NCBI GenBank assembly: GCA_024195585.1
Contig: SWBL01000175.1
Span: 39,266 to 103,265 of the forward strand
DNA: 64,000 nucleotides
Direction of reading: 5' to 3'
DNA from: Aureobasidium sp. EXF-3400
Taxonomy: Eukaryota > Ascomycota > Dothideomycetes > Dothideales > Saccotheciaceae
Shown here: piece by piece, positions 1 through 11,457 of the stretch
Numbering within the stretch: the first letter of the stretch is position 1
Layout: each line of letters opens with the position of its first letter
Translations under genes and position numbers: made by a program
Notes under the pieces: model-generated
What the model saw: only the letters and a program-made list of their open reading frames with translations
Told to the model about the DNA's origin: nothing
Databases searched by the model: none

Positions 1-729
1 GCCAACCTGCTATTGCAGACTCCATCCTCTTATATTGCGGCATGTACTGTGGCAATGCGCAATCCCGGCACGCTCTATCAAGCTACGGTCGGCTCACTAA
101 TTTGCCCTGGCCCCTGGGAGGACATACGGGGAGTCGGTCAGACAGGCCTTGAACCGCTTACGCGCCTGCTCGGGCCAACGTCGCGAACTGAGCGTTACGT
201 TGAGTGTCCATTCAGAGGACCAGAGACGAAGGTGCAAAAAAGCAGGCCATGGGATTCTGTCGACGCGTCCGTATTTTGCTGGTACATTTCTGTTGCCCAT
301 CATATTCGGGGAGTCCGGGCGCGTCCCCGAACAGCCACGGCAGACACCGTCTCATTGTCGGAGGACAGATGCTACTCGTACGAAACACAGACCACTTTTT
401 GCTTGCCTTTTACCTGAACGAACGGCATCCTCGCCTTCTCATGACGCTGTTTCAGCATGGAAATCCCCAATTCTGCAGTGCATCATCCGGATTACAGCAT
501 GATGGGAAAGATAAGCTCGGCGAGAAGTACAGTACTCAACAAGTGCATGCTCCACTGTGGCTACCACCTTGCTTTAACTGCCCGGCTCTTCTTCGTTGCA
601 CTTCATCATGTTCTCAAAACTCATTGAGGTGAGTTGAATAGCTGAATTGAACCAGATATTATAAAGAAGAGACAAAACACAATCATGCCTGCGATAGAGA
701 AAAGTCATCATAAAACACAACAGCATCCT
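1..729. other. Left-edge stretch with no supportable gene
   Basis: Several short frames are open here on both strands, but none shows a recognisable domain, a conserved motif or a convincing splice structure. The last part is presumably the 3' untranslated region of the minus-strand nitronate monooxygenase that ends at 730. Confidence 0.5.
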
Positions 730-1907
730 CTAGAGTTTGCTCTTGCTGACAATGCTGCTGTTGCCCTTGGCAATACACGACACGGCCTCGCTGACCATCT
801 CATCAACAATTTCCTTGGCAGACTTCCTTTCGTTAACGACTGCTGCAGCTTTGCCCATCAGGAAAGGTCGAGCATTGTCCATGGTATCGTCATCAAGATC
901 ATCTCCAAGGGTGTCAAGATCATGTTCGACAGGGATGATACCCTCAGATGTCAGCTTCTTGATCTCCGCCTGTCTTTCATTCTCCCACTTCTCAATGTAT
1001 GGGTTCTTTCGCACACGCAGTGGACGTCCAGTGAAAATGATGGTGCGGACATTGTCGTCGAAGCCAGACGTGCGAACCGCTTCTTGATGGGCCTTGCTGG
1101 CGCCTGCCTCCTCACTGAGTACAAAACGAGTACCGACCCAGACGGCTGTAGCACCGAGCATAAGCGCGGCAGCCAAAGACTGGCCGTTGAAGAGACCGCC
1201 AGCGGCGATGACTTGTACCGGCTTGCCAGTGAGAGGACTCTTGTGACCTTCGCACATCTTGACGACAGTCGGAATAAGGACAGTGGTAGGCACATCGCCA
1301 GTATGTCCACCTCCTTCTCCACCCTGGGCGCAGATCATGTCGACACCAATCTCCAGGCATTTCTTTACATGCTTGGGGTGTCCAATCATGTTCATGTACA
1401 AGATTCCAGCTTTGTGCAGTTTCTCAACGATGTGCTTTGGTGGCACACCAACCGCGGAAACGAATAGAGAGGCCTTCGAGTCGATGATGATGTCGACGAG
1501 CGCATCGAGTTTTCCCTTGGTGTAATCGTAGCTGCATTCTCCGTAAGAATCATGATATTGCGGTCTGTCAAGGTGTATGCTCACTTTGTCTTTCTGGCAC
1601 TGCCACCTACTTGGGGAAGCAGGAGATCAACTCCGAATGGAGCGTTCTTGTCCTTCAGGTAACCCTTGAGTTCGGCAATCTGCTCACGCAGCATGTCTGG
1701 GGTGTAGCCGACACCGCCAATGACACCCAAGCCACCAGCATTCGTGACGGCGGCGGCGAGTTTTGGACCAGCAGCGACGTTCATACCAGCCAGCATGACT
1801 GGGTGGTTGATCTTCAGGAGATCAGTCGTGGTGGTTCGGATTTGCTCTGCATTCTGTTAGCAAGCACCAGGCTTTGTCTGGCAGATCTTCGTACGTGGAG
1901 ATGCCAT
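730..1907 (-). CDS. Nitronate monooxygenase (2-nitropropane dioxygenase family), putatively peroxisomal
   Basis: FMN-dependent oxidation of alkyl nitronates is the family activity. I read three exons, 1907-1895, 1846-1585 and 1531-730, giving 358 aa; the introns are 48 and 53 nt with GT..AG ends. The first exon is only 13 nt and encodes MASP plus one base. The joined start reads into a TIM-barrel core with LLKINHPVMLAGMN, then NAGGLGVIGGVGY, the glycine-rich GGEGGGHTGD segment that holds the family's catalytic histidine, and the FMN-phosphate region VIAAGGLFNG. Length suits a fungal class I enzyme. The protein ends in KSKL, so the last three residues are a canonical PTS1 peroxisome signal. 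It is divergent from the folate gene, sharing about 870 bp upstream. The family call is strong; substrate and location are inferred. The tiny first exon is the least certain part. Confidence 0.88.
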
Positions 1908-2779
1908 TTTCGGTCGATAGTGTGTTTATGAGATCTTTGGTGATCGTGAAGAAGCGTTAGATAGCCTGGTCAGAGGTGCACGAGACAGATGTACCTATAT
2001 ATGAAGAGGAGAGACACGACCGAGGGTTTGAGTGTTGATCACCAGATGCCTCGGCATCTTGACGCTCCGTAGCAACATCCTTTTCGCGGTCATCAGACAG
2101 ACTTGCACAGTCCAAATTCAGCTTATCCCACATCTTGATGCAGTCATGCTTATTGCATCGTGTTCAAAGACGATGACACCAAAGAGAAAAAACGCTACAA
2201 AAACGCAACACTTCTTGAGTTGAGTAAGAGCTTTGTTTATGTTACCCTGACAGGCCGCGGAGCCTCGAAAGTGGGGAGCTTAGTATGGGGTAGCTTTTCG
2301 ACCCGAGTCGCGCTCACGTTTTTTTTTGGTTCGGACAGGGTTCCCTTTCACGTGTCGACGTATTCAACAACGCAATCGTAAAAGTGGCCTTGTCTCGCTC
2401 CGAGTTTAGTTATAGCTCTGAGCCGTTTTGCTCGTAAGATCTCATAAAATGCCCGGGACCTCCGAGTATATTTATGCCTTTTTGAGAAGATCAAACTCGA
2501 TGGCCTAGATGCCACTCCTTCCGCTATCGGATCTCTTGCTTACAGCTCAACCCGCTTTTGACTAGCGACCGAAAAAATTCACTTGGGTCTTCAGCCCCCT
2601 TTACTGGCACGACATAAAGTTCCGGAATGGGCTATACCTTTGCAACGATCAGACCGTCTCATAGATGCGCCCAAGCATATAAACATCTTGCCTTTTCAGC
2701 ATCTTCATCTAGCCGAACCTACTACCAGTTTTCACGGACAGTTGTACCAACACAACAATCCCGTCCATTCCCACCTCGA
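1908..2779. other. Divergent intergenic region, nitronate monooxygenase / folate gene
   Basis: Shared upstream region of two divergent genes. There is a CACGTG palindrome near 2348, a possible bHLH-type site, and poly-pyrimidine tracts toward the folate gene. The folate frame stays open upstream to 2627, so a longer N-terminus cannot be excluded, but no separate gene is supportable. Confidence 0.4.
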
Positions 2780-4348
2780 ATGACTGGCTCGACTTTACAA
2801 CAAGCACGAACTCAGACATCGAGAATGCCGCTGTTCCGCCGCGATATGTCTACTACCATCGCAACACGTCGAAGGGCGTATATCGCGCTTGGAAGCAATG
2901 TAGGCGACAGGCTTCACATGATTGAAAAAGCATGTCTGGCTCTGGATCAAGATCCGGATATCAAAGTCACACGGACAAGTTTTCTTTATGAGACTGAGCC
3001 CATGTACGTCCAGGACCAGGCCAGATTTCTCAATGGCGCTTGCGAGGTTGGTGCTTGTCTTCAAGCTGCACCGATGAAGCAGTTGATTGACGTTCGAAAA
3101 TAGATAGAAACCACACTAGAGCCAATGCCTTTGCTGGACAAATTACAGGCTATTGAAAACGAACTGGGGCGCGTCAAGCTCATCGACAAAGGACCGCGAA
3201 GCATCGATTTGGATATCTTGCTGTACGAAGATCAAGTGATTGATACAGAACGCTTGAAAGTACCGCATATCCTGATGCTCGAGAGAGAATTTGTGCTTCG
3301 CCCACTCTGCGAGTAAGTTTTTCCGTCTCGTAGAATTGACTATTGTATCTCATTCAACCTCAGCATCATCCCAGACACGACACCCTCAATCGGTCAAACA
3401 CGGGTGCCTCTTGGAGAAAGTTTGCAAAGACTAGCATCTTCTGCTTCTACTCCCATATCAACCACAACGAGTATGGGAGAAGACACATTTTCAGTTCGAG
3501 CTCTGGAAACCACACGTCCCACGCATGTCATGTCTATTCTCAATACGACCCCTGACTCATTCTCGGACGGAGGCCTGAATTCACCTACTGACGAAACAGC
3601 GCTTCGCGAAACGATCACATCTCATATCCGCGCAGGTGCTACAATCATCGACATAGGTGGACAATCATCTCGCCCCAATGCTCCGGATGTGACAGCAGAA
3701 GAGGAAATTCAACGCGTGCTACCTGCTATCGAGGTCCTCAAATCTCTGCCCGAAGCGTCCAACGTGTGCATCAGCATCGATACCTATCGAGCAACGGTGG
3801 CGGAAGAAGCTATTCGGGCAGGTGCCCATGTTATCAATGATATTTCTGGAGGACTACTTGATGCCGATATGCTTCCAACAGTCGGCCGTCTGGGATGCAC
3901 CGTATGCTTGATGCACATGAGGGGCACCCCAGCAACAATGACGAGTGCAGAGAACTGCTCATACCCTGACGGTCTGATTCCTACGATAGCCAAAGAACTT
4001 CTGGATCGAGTTAGAGCGGCAGAAGAAGCTGGTATCCGTCGCTGGCGCATAATTCTAGACCCAGGAATCGGTTTCGCTAAGACCACCGAGCAAAACCTGG
4101 AGATCCTTAGGCGTATGGGCGAACTCAGGAGTTGGCCTGGCTTGGTTGGATTTCCCTGGCTTTTGGGCAGCAGTAGGAAAGGCTTCGTCGGCAAGATCAC
4201 AGGAGTGAAGGACGCAAGAGAGCGTACTTGGGGCACAGCGGCGACCGTCGCAGCGGCTGTTCAAGGTGGAGCAGATATGGTGCGTGTGCATGATGTGGAC
4301 GAAATGGCCAAAGTGACCAAGATGTCTGATGCGATCTGGAGAGCATAA
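2780..4348 (+). CDS. FOL1: Bifunctional HPPK-DHPS folate biosynthesis protein
   Basis: It makes dihydropteroate by two successive steps: 6-hydroxymethyl-dihydropterin pyrophosphokinase, then dihydropteroate synthase (sulfonamide target). Exons 2780-3046, 3104-3312 and 3364-4348 (introns 57 and 51 nt) give 486 aa. The HPPK part, about residues 31-180, shows AYIALGSNVGDR, FLYETEPMYV and GPRSIDLDILLY. The DHPS part, about 220-480, shows MSILNTTPDSFSDGG, DIGGQSSRP, SIDTYRA, ILDPGIGFAKT and GSSRKGFVG. I chose the ATG at 2780 because the next about 30 residues are rich in Arg, Ser and Thr with no acids until DM, resembling a mitochondrial presequence, which fits yeast Fol1; a start at 2627 or at an internal Met is possible. 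The dihydroneopterin aldolase domain at the N-terminus of the trifunctional fungal enzyme is absent. The 3' end lies 18 bp from the convergent methyltransferase. Confidence 0.93.
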
Positions 4349-4366
4349 AGAAGGAGGGGACGATCA

Positions 4367-5131
4367 TCAGTTAAGACGTCGTTGGAAGATCAAAGTACAA
4401 ACACTCTGGCCTTGTTGGCCGCCAAAAGTGAAAGTCGGATACTTGGCCTCGTCAAAGAATTTCAGCTCGCCATCAGGAGCTACGAACCAGTTCATGACCT
4501 CCTCTTTGGTCCAGTTGCATGAGGTTATGATGAAGAACTGACCGGGCTTTATGAGAGGGGTGATGTGATCGCGGTAAGATTCGCAGATGCGTCGGCCCTG
4601 GGCATCTGTCTCGGAAGATAGCGAGATGGCATCAAAGGTGCCTTTGTCCAGTACAGCATCGAAACCCTCGCCCAGCCATTCTCCTGGCGGGTGGTTCAAG
4701 AGATCCCACTCGTCGAAGCGGACAGAAGCACCCTCCTCACTGCGACTAGCAGCAATCTGGCGTGCAAGCTTCACACTCGTATCGCTGTAATCGACGCCAA
4801 CCAAATCTCCAGCCCAATCCTCGTCCAACAGAGAGAAAAGCATGTGCCCATTGCCTGTGCCCAAGTCGAGGATGCGCGAGTCGTCCTTGCTCAGCAGGCC
4901 TTCATCTTCCAAAGCTTCCAGACGTTCAACGACCTTCTCTTCAGCACCACTGTCGTCGAACCAAATTGTGCCTTCGTCTTGGGCGTCCTGAGCGTGATTT
5001 GCGATTTCGCGGGCGTAGGCGTCGTCCCAACTGGACGGCTGATCAGCTGTGTTCTTGTCGCATGACCAAGTGTTTGGAGAGGCGTACTATTGCTTGGTAC
5101 CGAGTTCGCTGGGGTCGAGGTGAGTGCGCAT
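4367..5131 (-). CDS. EFM4: EFM4-type protein-lysine N-methyltransferase (eEF1A)
   Basis: S-adenosylmethionine-dependent seven-beta-strand methyltransferase of the EFM4/METTL10 family, which modifies a lysine of elongation factor 1-alpha in the cytosol. Exons 5131-5088 and 5030-4367 (57-nt intron) give 235 aa. The splice was chosen because it restores the family N-terminal signature SELGTKQYWDDAYAREI, followed by DEGTIWFDDSGAEEK. SAM-binding motif I is DLGTGNGHML at about residues 70-79, the acidic post-I position is VGVDYSD, and the post-II motif is FDAVLDKGTFDAI. C-terminal IITSCNWTKEEV also fits the family. The gene converges with the folate gene (18 bp between stops) and is divergent from the kinase at 5519. 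Family assignment is strong; the exact substrate follows from yeast and human homologues. Confidence 0.9.
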
Positions 5132-5518
5132 GATTGGCGTGTTCACGAATGACTAGAGTGGGTGGAAGAAGTACTAGGTAAAACAAAAATAAAAGCATGA
5201 CCCTGGACGCGCTTCACATGCGGCGGTGCTCGGTGGTGCCAACGGGCGGCACGGACTTGGCATGACGGTGGGCCATGACTTGCAACTCGGACGCTGAGGG
5301 TGAGGGTGAGGGCAAGGCTGAGGCTACAAGCTGCTCCTGACACGCATGCCAATTGCCCGCTCAACAATTCTCGTATCGTTTCCGCTTCGCCTTGCCTGGA
5401 TGCCGTGAATCTCTCTTGACACGTCTGTCTCTTTCCACCTCGTCGCACCGCCGTGTCCGACTCGCGGCTCGCTTGACACTTGACCGCTACCTTTCCCCGG
5501 ACACGAAAGCCCCCCGTC
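5132..5518. other. Divergent promoter region, EFM4 / NAK kinase
   Basis: 387 bp between two divergent starts. It holds a short G-rich run of gagggt-like units around 5293-5315 and a pyrimidine-rich stretch just before the kinase start. No gene is seen. Confidence 0.4.
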
Positions 5519-8500
5519 ATGGCCGCCGCATACTCTGCAAGTGCTCCGGCTTCCCTCCCTCCAACCATGTCGAATCCAACTGCTCCTCCGGGCACCTTCG
5601 CTCCGGGTACCAAGGTTCAAGTCGGCTCACACCGTGTTGTTATCGAGAAGTACTTCTCCGAGGGAGGCTTCGCTCACGTCTACACCGTCCGCGTACCGCC
5701 CAAGGATGCCTCCACCAAGCCCACCATTGCCGTCCTCAAAAGAGTCGCCGTACCGGACAAGGATGCTCTGGCAAACATGCGTACCGAGGTTGAGACCATG
5801 AAGAAGCTACAAGGCCACAAGCACATTGTCACATACATCGACAGCCATGCCAGTCAGCTGAAAGGCGGTGGCTACGAGGTCTTTTTGCTCATGGAGTTTT
5901 GCTCGGGCGGTGGTCTGATTGACTTCATGAACACGCGCCTGCAGCACCGCTTGACCGAGCCAGAGATCTTGAACATCTTCGGCGACGTCAGCGAGGGTGT
6001 TGCGACCATGCATTACCTCAAACCGCCGCTCTTGCACAGAGACCTGAAGGTCGAGAACGTGCTCATCACCAACTCGTCCAAAGGTGCCATCTACAAGCTT
6101 TGTGATTTTGGCAGTACAGCTCCTCCACGACCTGCTGCTACCAATGCTCAAGAGGGCAGAATGATCGAGGACGACATTCAGCGTCACACTACCATGCAGT
6201 ATCGGAGTCCCGAGATGGTAGATGTCTGGCGCCGGCAGCCAATCGACGAGAAGAGTGACATCTGGGCGCTGGGCGTCCTGTTGTACAAGTTGTGCTACTA
6301 CACTACTCCTTTCGAGGAGGTTGGCCAAATGGCCATCTTGAATGCCTCGTTCAAATATCCACACTATCCTGCATTTTCACCCCGTCTCAAAGCCTTGATT
6401 GGTCAGTATCATACGCCCGGGTCTCTCTCGCTCTACTAATCTGTGTGTTGCAGGTTCTTGTTTGCGAGAAGATCCTCGTCTGAGACCGAATATATATCAA
6501 GTTGTTAGCGAAGTGTGCAGCATGCGCGGCACTCCAGTACCCATCAAAGACGTGAGTTCTGGCTGTACAATCGGGCTCTTAACGAGTCTTCTGACAGCGA
6601 GCAGATCTATGCACAGCGAACACAATCCGAGGCTGGTCGCAACCAAAAACTTCCAGACCCCACACCTGTAGCTTCACCACCTCCAGCAGGCATCAGCCAT
6701 GCGTCGCCCATCAAACAAAAACAATACATTCCTGAAATTGCTCCGATGAGGCGCGGCAGACCGACCGCTGCACCTCAACCGACAGCTGCAGCTGCGTCAT
6801 CTGCTAAGAACTCGGATCCGTTTGCTGCTCTCGATTCTGCCTCGAATACCATTCGATCTCGTGCTGTAGATGAGCTCTCAGCCAAGTTCCCCTCCTTGGA
6901 CGAATTCTCGATCGCTCATGATTCAGGTGGCTTCAACTTCAGCTCGTCGAAACCGCAGAAGAACGATCCCGTCACAAGTGCTTTGGCAGATGAGGTGTTT
7001 GCACATCCAGCATCAGCAAAAGCCACACCTCCTCCCAAGTCTGAGTCTACCCCGGCTCAAGCGTTCAGCAAGCCTCCTCCAAAACCCGAAGCCAGCGCAA
7101 AGGCCCAAGCACCTCCTAAACCCAAAACACTGCTGCATCAACCAGCGCCACAGAGACCGAATTACTCTTCGACTGGCACCATGACTTCTCCTTCTGAGCC
7201 TCAACCTGCACAATCAGCCCTACCAAAGATGCCGGATGTCACCAAGAGGCCAATCTGGCGTGTCCCGGAACACTCGAGGTCTTCGAGCCAGCCTCGTGCT
7301 TCTCCCCTGGCTCAACAAGAAGCTGATAGACTTCAGCCTAGTGCACCACCCGCTCAAAGGCCTGTGTTACTAGACTCCCATCGATCCAAGTCGCAAACAG
7401 CTACCATGACACTTGCAAAGCAAACAACTTCTTCTAGACCCTCCTTGGAAGGTCACAGACCATCCTTTGGATACGAAGATGGAATCAGCAGAGCAAGATC
7501 TGCCAACTCAAGGCCGCGACCCGTTAGTGCTGCGTACGTGGACTCTAACCTCGACTACTTGCGGGAACAGGAAGCAGAAAGAAAGAGACCATCACTTGAG
7601 ATTAGGAGATCAAGCCGATCGATTAGAAGCACCGAGCTCAACTTTGACGACGCAAACATCGAAAGCGACGCTGACTATCTCAGAAGTCTGGAAAACAATG
7701 ATGGACTAAGTCGCCGGAGTAGCGTCAAGAGTGCTGCCCACAATAAGCGCTCTAGCTTGTCCTCGTTTAGCTTAAGTGGGACGAAGAATATGCTGTCAGG
7801 CAGATTCGGCGATGCCTTCAAGAGATTTGAGCATACCGGTGGAGAAGAAAAGACAGAGAAAAGCGGTAGAGGGACTGAATCAGGATTCAGGACCCCTAGT
7901 CCCAACCCGCCGATGCAGCCTGAGAGTAACCTACTTAGCCCGATCACAGGCTCCGAGACTAATGAGACACCACGACGTCCCGAGGTTACCAAGTCTGATC
8001 TCGACGATTTGATTGAGACCGAAGATCTACCGCCAGAAATGCGCAGAGAGATGGAAAGACTACAGCTCGCACAGGAAGAGAAGCGTGTAGCAGCGGCGGC
8101 GGCTGAGCACAGAAGTCGTGGAGGTGCACCACCCGTACCGTCGAAAGCCAACATGATCCAACAGCGCGTTCAATCCTTATTGGACGATGGACAGAAGTCT
8201 CCCGTACGAAAGAGGCAAGCAGAGGGTTATGGGCGTTACACGGACAGGACAGAGACTGTGGAGCCTGAGCGACTACCGACGCCCACAGCTCAGCCCATTG
8301 TGAAGAGACAAGCACCGCCTGTTGCGAGAAAACCAGCTACGCCTGTTCCCTCGACTGCTGTTGCACCCGGAGAAGTGGACATGAACTTGAGATACCACAA
8401 AGTCAGACAATCTCAGTCATTCCCGATACCAGCAGACACATATCCCTTGGAACACTCGGTGTCAGCACCTGCGCAGAGAACAGGAGCAGGACCAAGACCA

Positions 8501-8875
8501 AATGCACCCGTCAAACCAGCGGCGCTCAAAACGGGTGGATCGGCGGTGTCGTATGGTCGACCACCATCTTCCGGAATGACGAGCCCGGTATACAACCAGC
8601 CCTCAGGGGCAACTCGTGGTCCCAGCCTCGCAGCATTGATTGCACGAGACAATGAAGGTGTCGCGGGGGTTGGTGCTGGCAACAATGTTGGCATGGAGCA
8701 AGGAAGGCGGCAGGAAACCGAAGTTCCTAATCAAGCAGACTTTGATGATTGGCAAGCAGACTTCAGCAAAAGATACCCAAGTCTGAGTGGCATTGAAATG
8801 GTGGAGAGAGAAATAGCAGCGACGGGCGGAAGTAGGGATGGAGGACGACGTGGAATGCGAGTTAGAGATGTATGA
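5519..8875 (+). CDS. Ark/Prk (NAK) family serine/threonine kinase, actin-patch/endocytosis type
   Basis: NAK-family kinase related to yeast Ark1/Prk1/Akl1 and animal AAK1/GAK, which phosphorylate endocytic coat proteins at cortical actin patches. Exons 5519-6401, 6454-6551 and 6605-8875 (52- and 53-nt introns) give 1083 aa. The start is the first ATG, in strong context (gtcATGGCC). The catalytic domain, about residues 35-310, shows the Gly-loop SEGGFAHVYTV, HRDLKVENVL, CDFGSTAPP and the activation segment RHTTMQYRSPEMVD. Acceptor 6604 was chosen over a nearer AG because it alone keeps frame and gives PVPIKDIYAQRTQSEA, the typical end of this kinase domain. The roughly 750-residue tail is disordered and rich in Pro, Ser and basic residues, as expected for an adaptor-binding region, and closes with an acidic-aromatic segment FDDWQADFSKRYPSL. 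I could not decide which of the yeast paralogues it matches. Confidence 0.92.
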
Positions 8876-9324
8876 GTGTTGCGGTCACTGTACTTGTATA
8901 GGTGTAATATAGGATGTTGGATGTTAAATGTAGAAGATGCAGATAAAAACAGAGTATAAAGTTGAGTGGCTGCCAGTTGTGGAATGGCCAAAGGAGGCTT
9001 CCGGCAGTCAGATTCAAGGTGTGGCTTGGTGTTGGTGTTTCACAAACGTCGGTCCATCTTCGACGAAAGTCCGACGGCTGCCCCAAACGCTTCCCCCACC
9101 TTAATCACAAACATTACAAGCCCTCGCTTCCTGCTATTGTTGTCTATTCGAGAATCACACGCTCCTGCCTATTGTTGTTGAGAAAGAGAAGGAACCAGGG
9201 CCAAGCAACCGAGAACAAGCGGCGTCAACAACAACTCGAAGGACGACGCAGGAGCGTCATCATCATCACAACACGCGCGCCCTCTCTCCGCTATACACCG
9301 ACCGACACACCCAACACACACGCC
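8876..9324. other. Intergenic region between NAK kinase and GRR1
   Basis: 449 bp between two same-strand genes. AT-rich sequence just after the kinase stop looks like its 3' untranslated region; the part from about 9180 is purine-rich and then CA-rich up to the GRR1 ATG. No gene is seen. Confidence 0.4.
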
Positions 9325-11457
9325 ATGATGGCCCCTACCAACGAACGCCCGCGAAGACAGCGCCGCTCGTCTAATGTCTCCAACTCTTCCTTCTCATCCA
9401 CATCTCCCGAACGCGAAGTCGACGATGACAACGACTCATTCATGCTGCAGCCCAACGACTCGCAGTCGTCGGTAGCTGCCTCACTCGACCTCATGGACGA
9501 CGCCAATTTTGAAGAACGATGCCGCCTGTCTCCCGTCTACCGCCTGCCTGCCGAGTTACTTATCGCCATCTTCGGCCGTCTCGCATCGACAAAAGACCTC
9601 ATGTCGTGCATGCTCGTGTCCAAGGATTGGGCTCGAAACAGCGTCGCCCTGCTGTGGCACCGTCCACAAACCAACAACTGGGCCAGCATACACAGTGTCG
9701 TCAAGTCGATACGCAAGACCGATCGCTTCTTCGCCTACCAGGATCTGGTCAAGCGCTTGAACCTTTCCACTCTGGCTTCACAAGTCAGCGACGGCACCTT
9801 GATGGGCTTGACAGCTTGCAAACGTATTGAGCGTCTGACTCTGACCAACTGCGCCAAATTGACCGACCTGAGTCTTAGCACTTTGATTCATGGAAACCGC
9901 AGCCTAATAGCCCTGGATGTCACTCAACTCGACCAGCTCACCGATCGCACCCTTGAGCTTGTCGCTCGCAACTGTGTCCGCCTACAAGGTCTCAATATGA
10001 CTGGTTGTCGACGTCTCACAGATCAATCTCTGGTCCAAGTTGCCCAGAATTGTCGTCAACTTAAGCGTCTGAAGTGCAACAGCTGCTCCCAACTGACCGA
10101 TGTTTCCATGCTCAGCGTCGCCCAGAATAGCTCACATTTGTTGGAGATCGACCTCTATGACCTTCCGCTACTCGAGTCAGAATCTATCACGGCACTCCTG
10201 ACTCAATGCCGTCAACTCCGTGAATTGCGGCTCGCGCGTTGTCCACTCATTACCGATCAAGCATTCTTGCAGCTGCCGCCCAAGGCTGCTCCTTTTGACG
10301 CCTTGCGCATTCTCGATCTTACCGACTGTCAAGAGCTCACTGACAAAGCCATCGACAAGATTGTGCAAACTTGCCCCAAGCTGCGTAACTTGATTCTCGC
10401 AAAGTGCAGACAGCTCACCGACAGAGCCGTGTGGGCCATCACAAAGCTCGGCAGAAATCTACACTACATCCATCTAGGCCACTGCGCCCGCATCACTGAT
10501 GCATCCATAATTGCATTGGCCAAGTCATGTACTCGTATCAGGTACATCGATCTCGCCTGCTGCAGCAATCTCACCGACCAGAGCATCACTCAATTGGCCA
10601 ACCTTCCCAAGCTTAAGCGCGTTGGTCTCGTCAAGTGTGCCGGCATTACTGACAGAAGTATTCATGCTCTCGCTACCTATGGAGGTCGTGTCATGCAGAA
10701 GCCTCGTGACCGTCAACACAACGTTAGCGCTCTGGAGCGTGTTCACTTGAGCTATTGCACTCTTCTTACCCTTGATGTACGTAGCTGGCCTCATCTCCAT
10801 TTTCCTGCTCTGACTTGTCTCTAGGGCATCCACACATTGCTAAACAACTGCCCTCGCTTGACGCATTTGAGTTTGACAGGCGTTCAAGCTTTCCTTCGCG
10901 ATGATCTAACCGTCTTCTGCCGCGAAGCCCCTGCCGAATTCAACGACCATCAGCGCGAAGTCTTTTGTGTCTTCTCGGGCAACGGTGTTATTCGACTTCG
11001 CGAATACCTCAACCGCGCTAGCGGTCCAGGACTGGAGACGGGTATGGTCAACGACTCTGATGACGACGGTGATGGCGCCACTCTCCGTAATCTTCCTCTC
11101 CCTCCGCCTCCACCTCCTCATCATCCCAACCTCATCCACACATGGCACAACCCGGCGTTCCATAATCACAATGATCAAGACATCGAAGACGAAGATATGG
11201 AAGATGACCACGATGGAGTTGACACGCCTAACGATGGTCATGGCATTGGTATCATCGACGCTGCGGTGCATGGTCATATGCTGAATCTGGATGTTCACTC
11301 TACCCCGGCAAACAACCCTGATCAGATGGTTGGCGGGCCAACCACACACAATCACGGTGGTGCTTTGTGGGCTGGTGGTAGCGGCGAGGCTCAACATGTT
11401 ACTGGCATGATGAGCGCGGCCATGCTCGACGATGTTGATGAGGACATCCCCCAGTGA
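9325..11457 (+). CDS. GRR1: F-box/leucine-rich-repeat protein, SCF-Grr1 adaptor
   Basis: Substrate receptor of an SCF ubiquitin ligase, linking Skp1 through its F-box to substrates bound on the leucine-rich repeats; in yeast Grr1 acts in glucose sensing and cyclin turnover. Exons 9325-10776 and 10825-11457 (48-nt intron) give 694 aa. The start is a double ATG in good context. An F-box occupies about residues 73-115 (LPAELLIAIFGRL). Next come about a dozen cysteine-containing LRRs of 26 residues with the consensus CxxLTDxSL and similar, for example LNMTGCRRLTDQSL and IDLACCSNLTDQSI. After the repeats is FCREAPAEFNDHQREVFCVF, a segment typical of Grr1 proteins, then a disordered acidic and His-rich tail with a Pro run. 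Length and order match Pezizomycotina Grr1. Confidence 0.94.

Noticed and set aside
685..1467. 260-codon plus-strand frame
   Set aside because: It lies antisense to the nitronate monooxygenase; the minus strand has clear catalytic motifs, while this frame has none.
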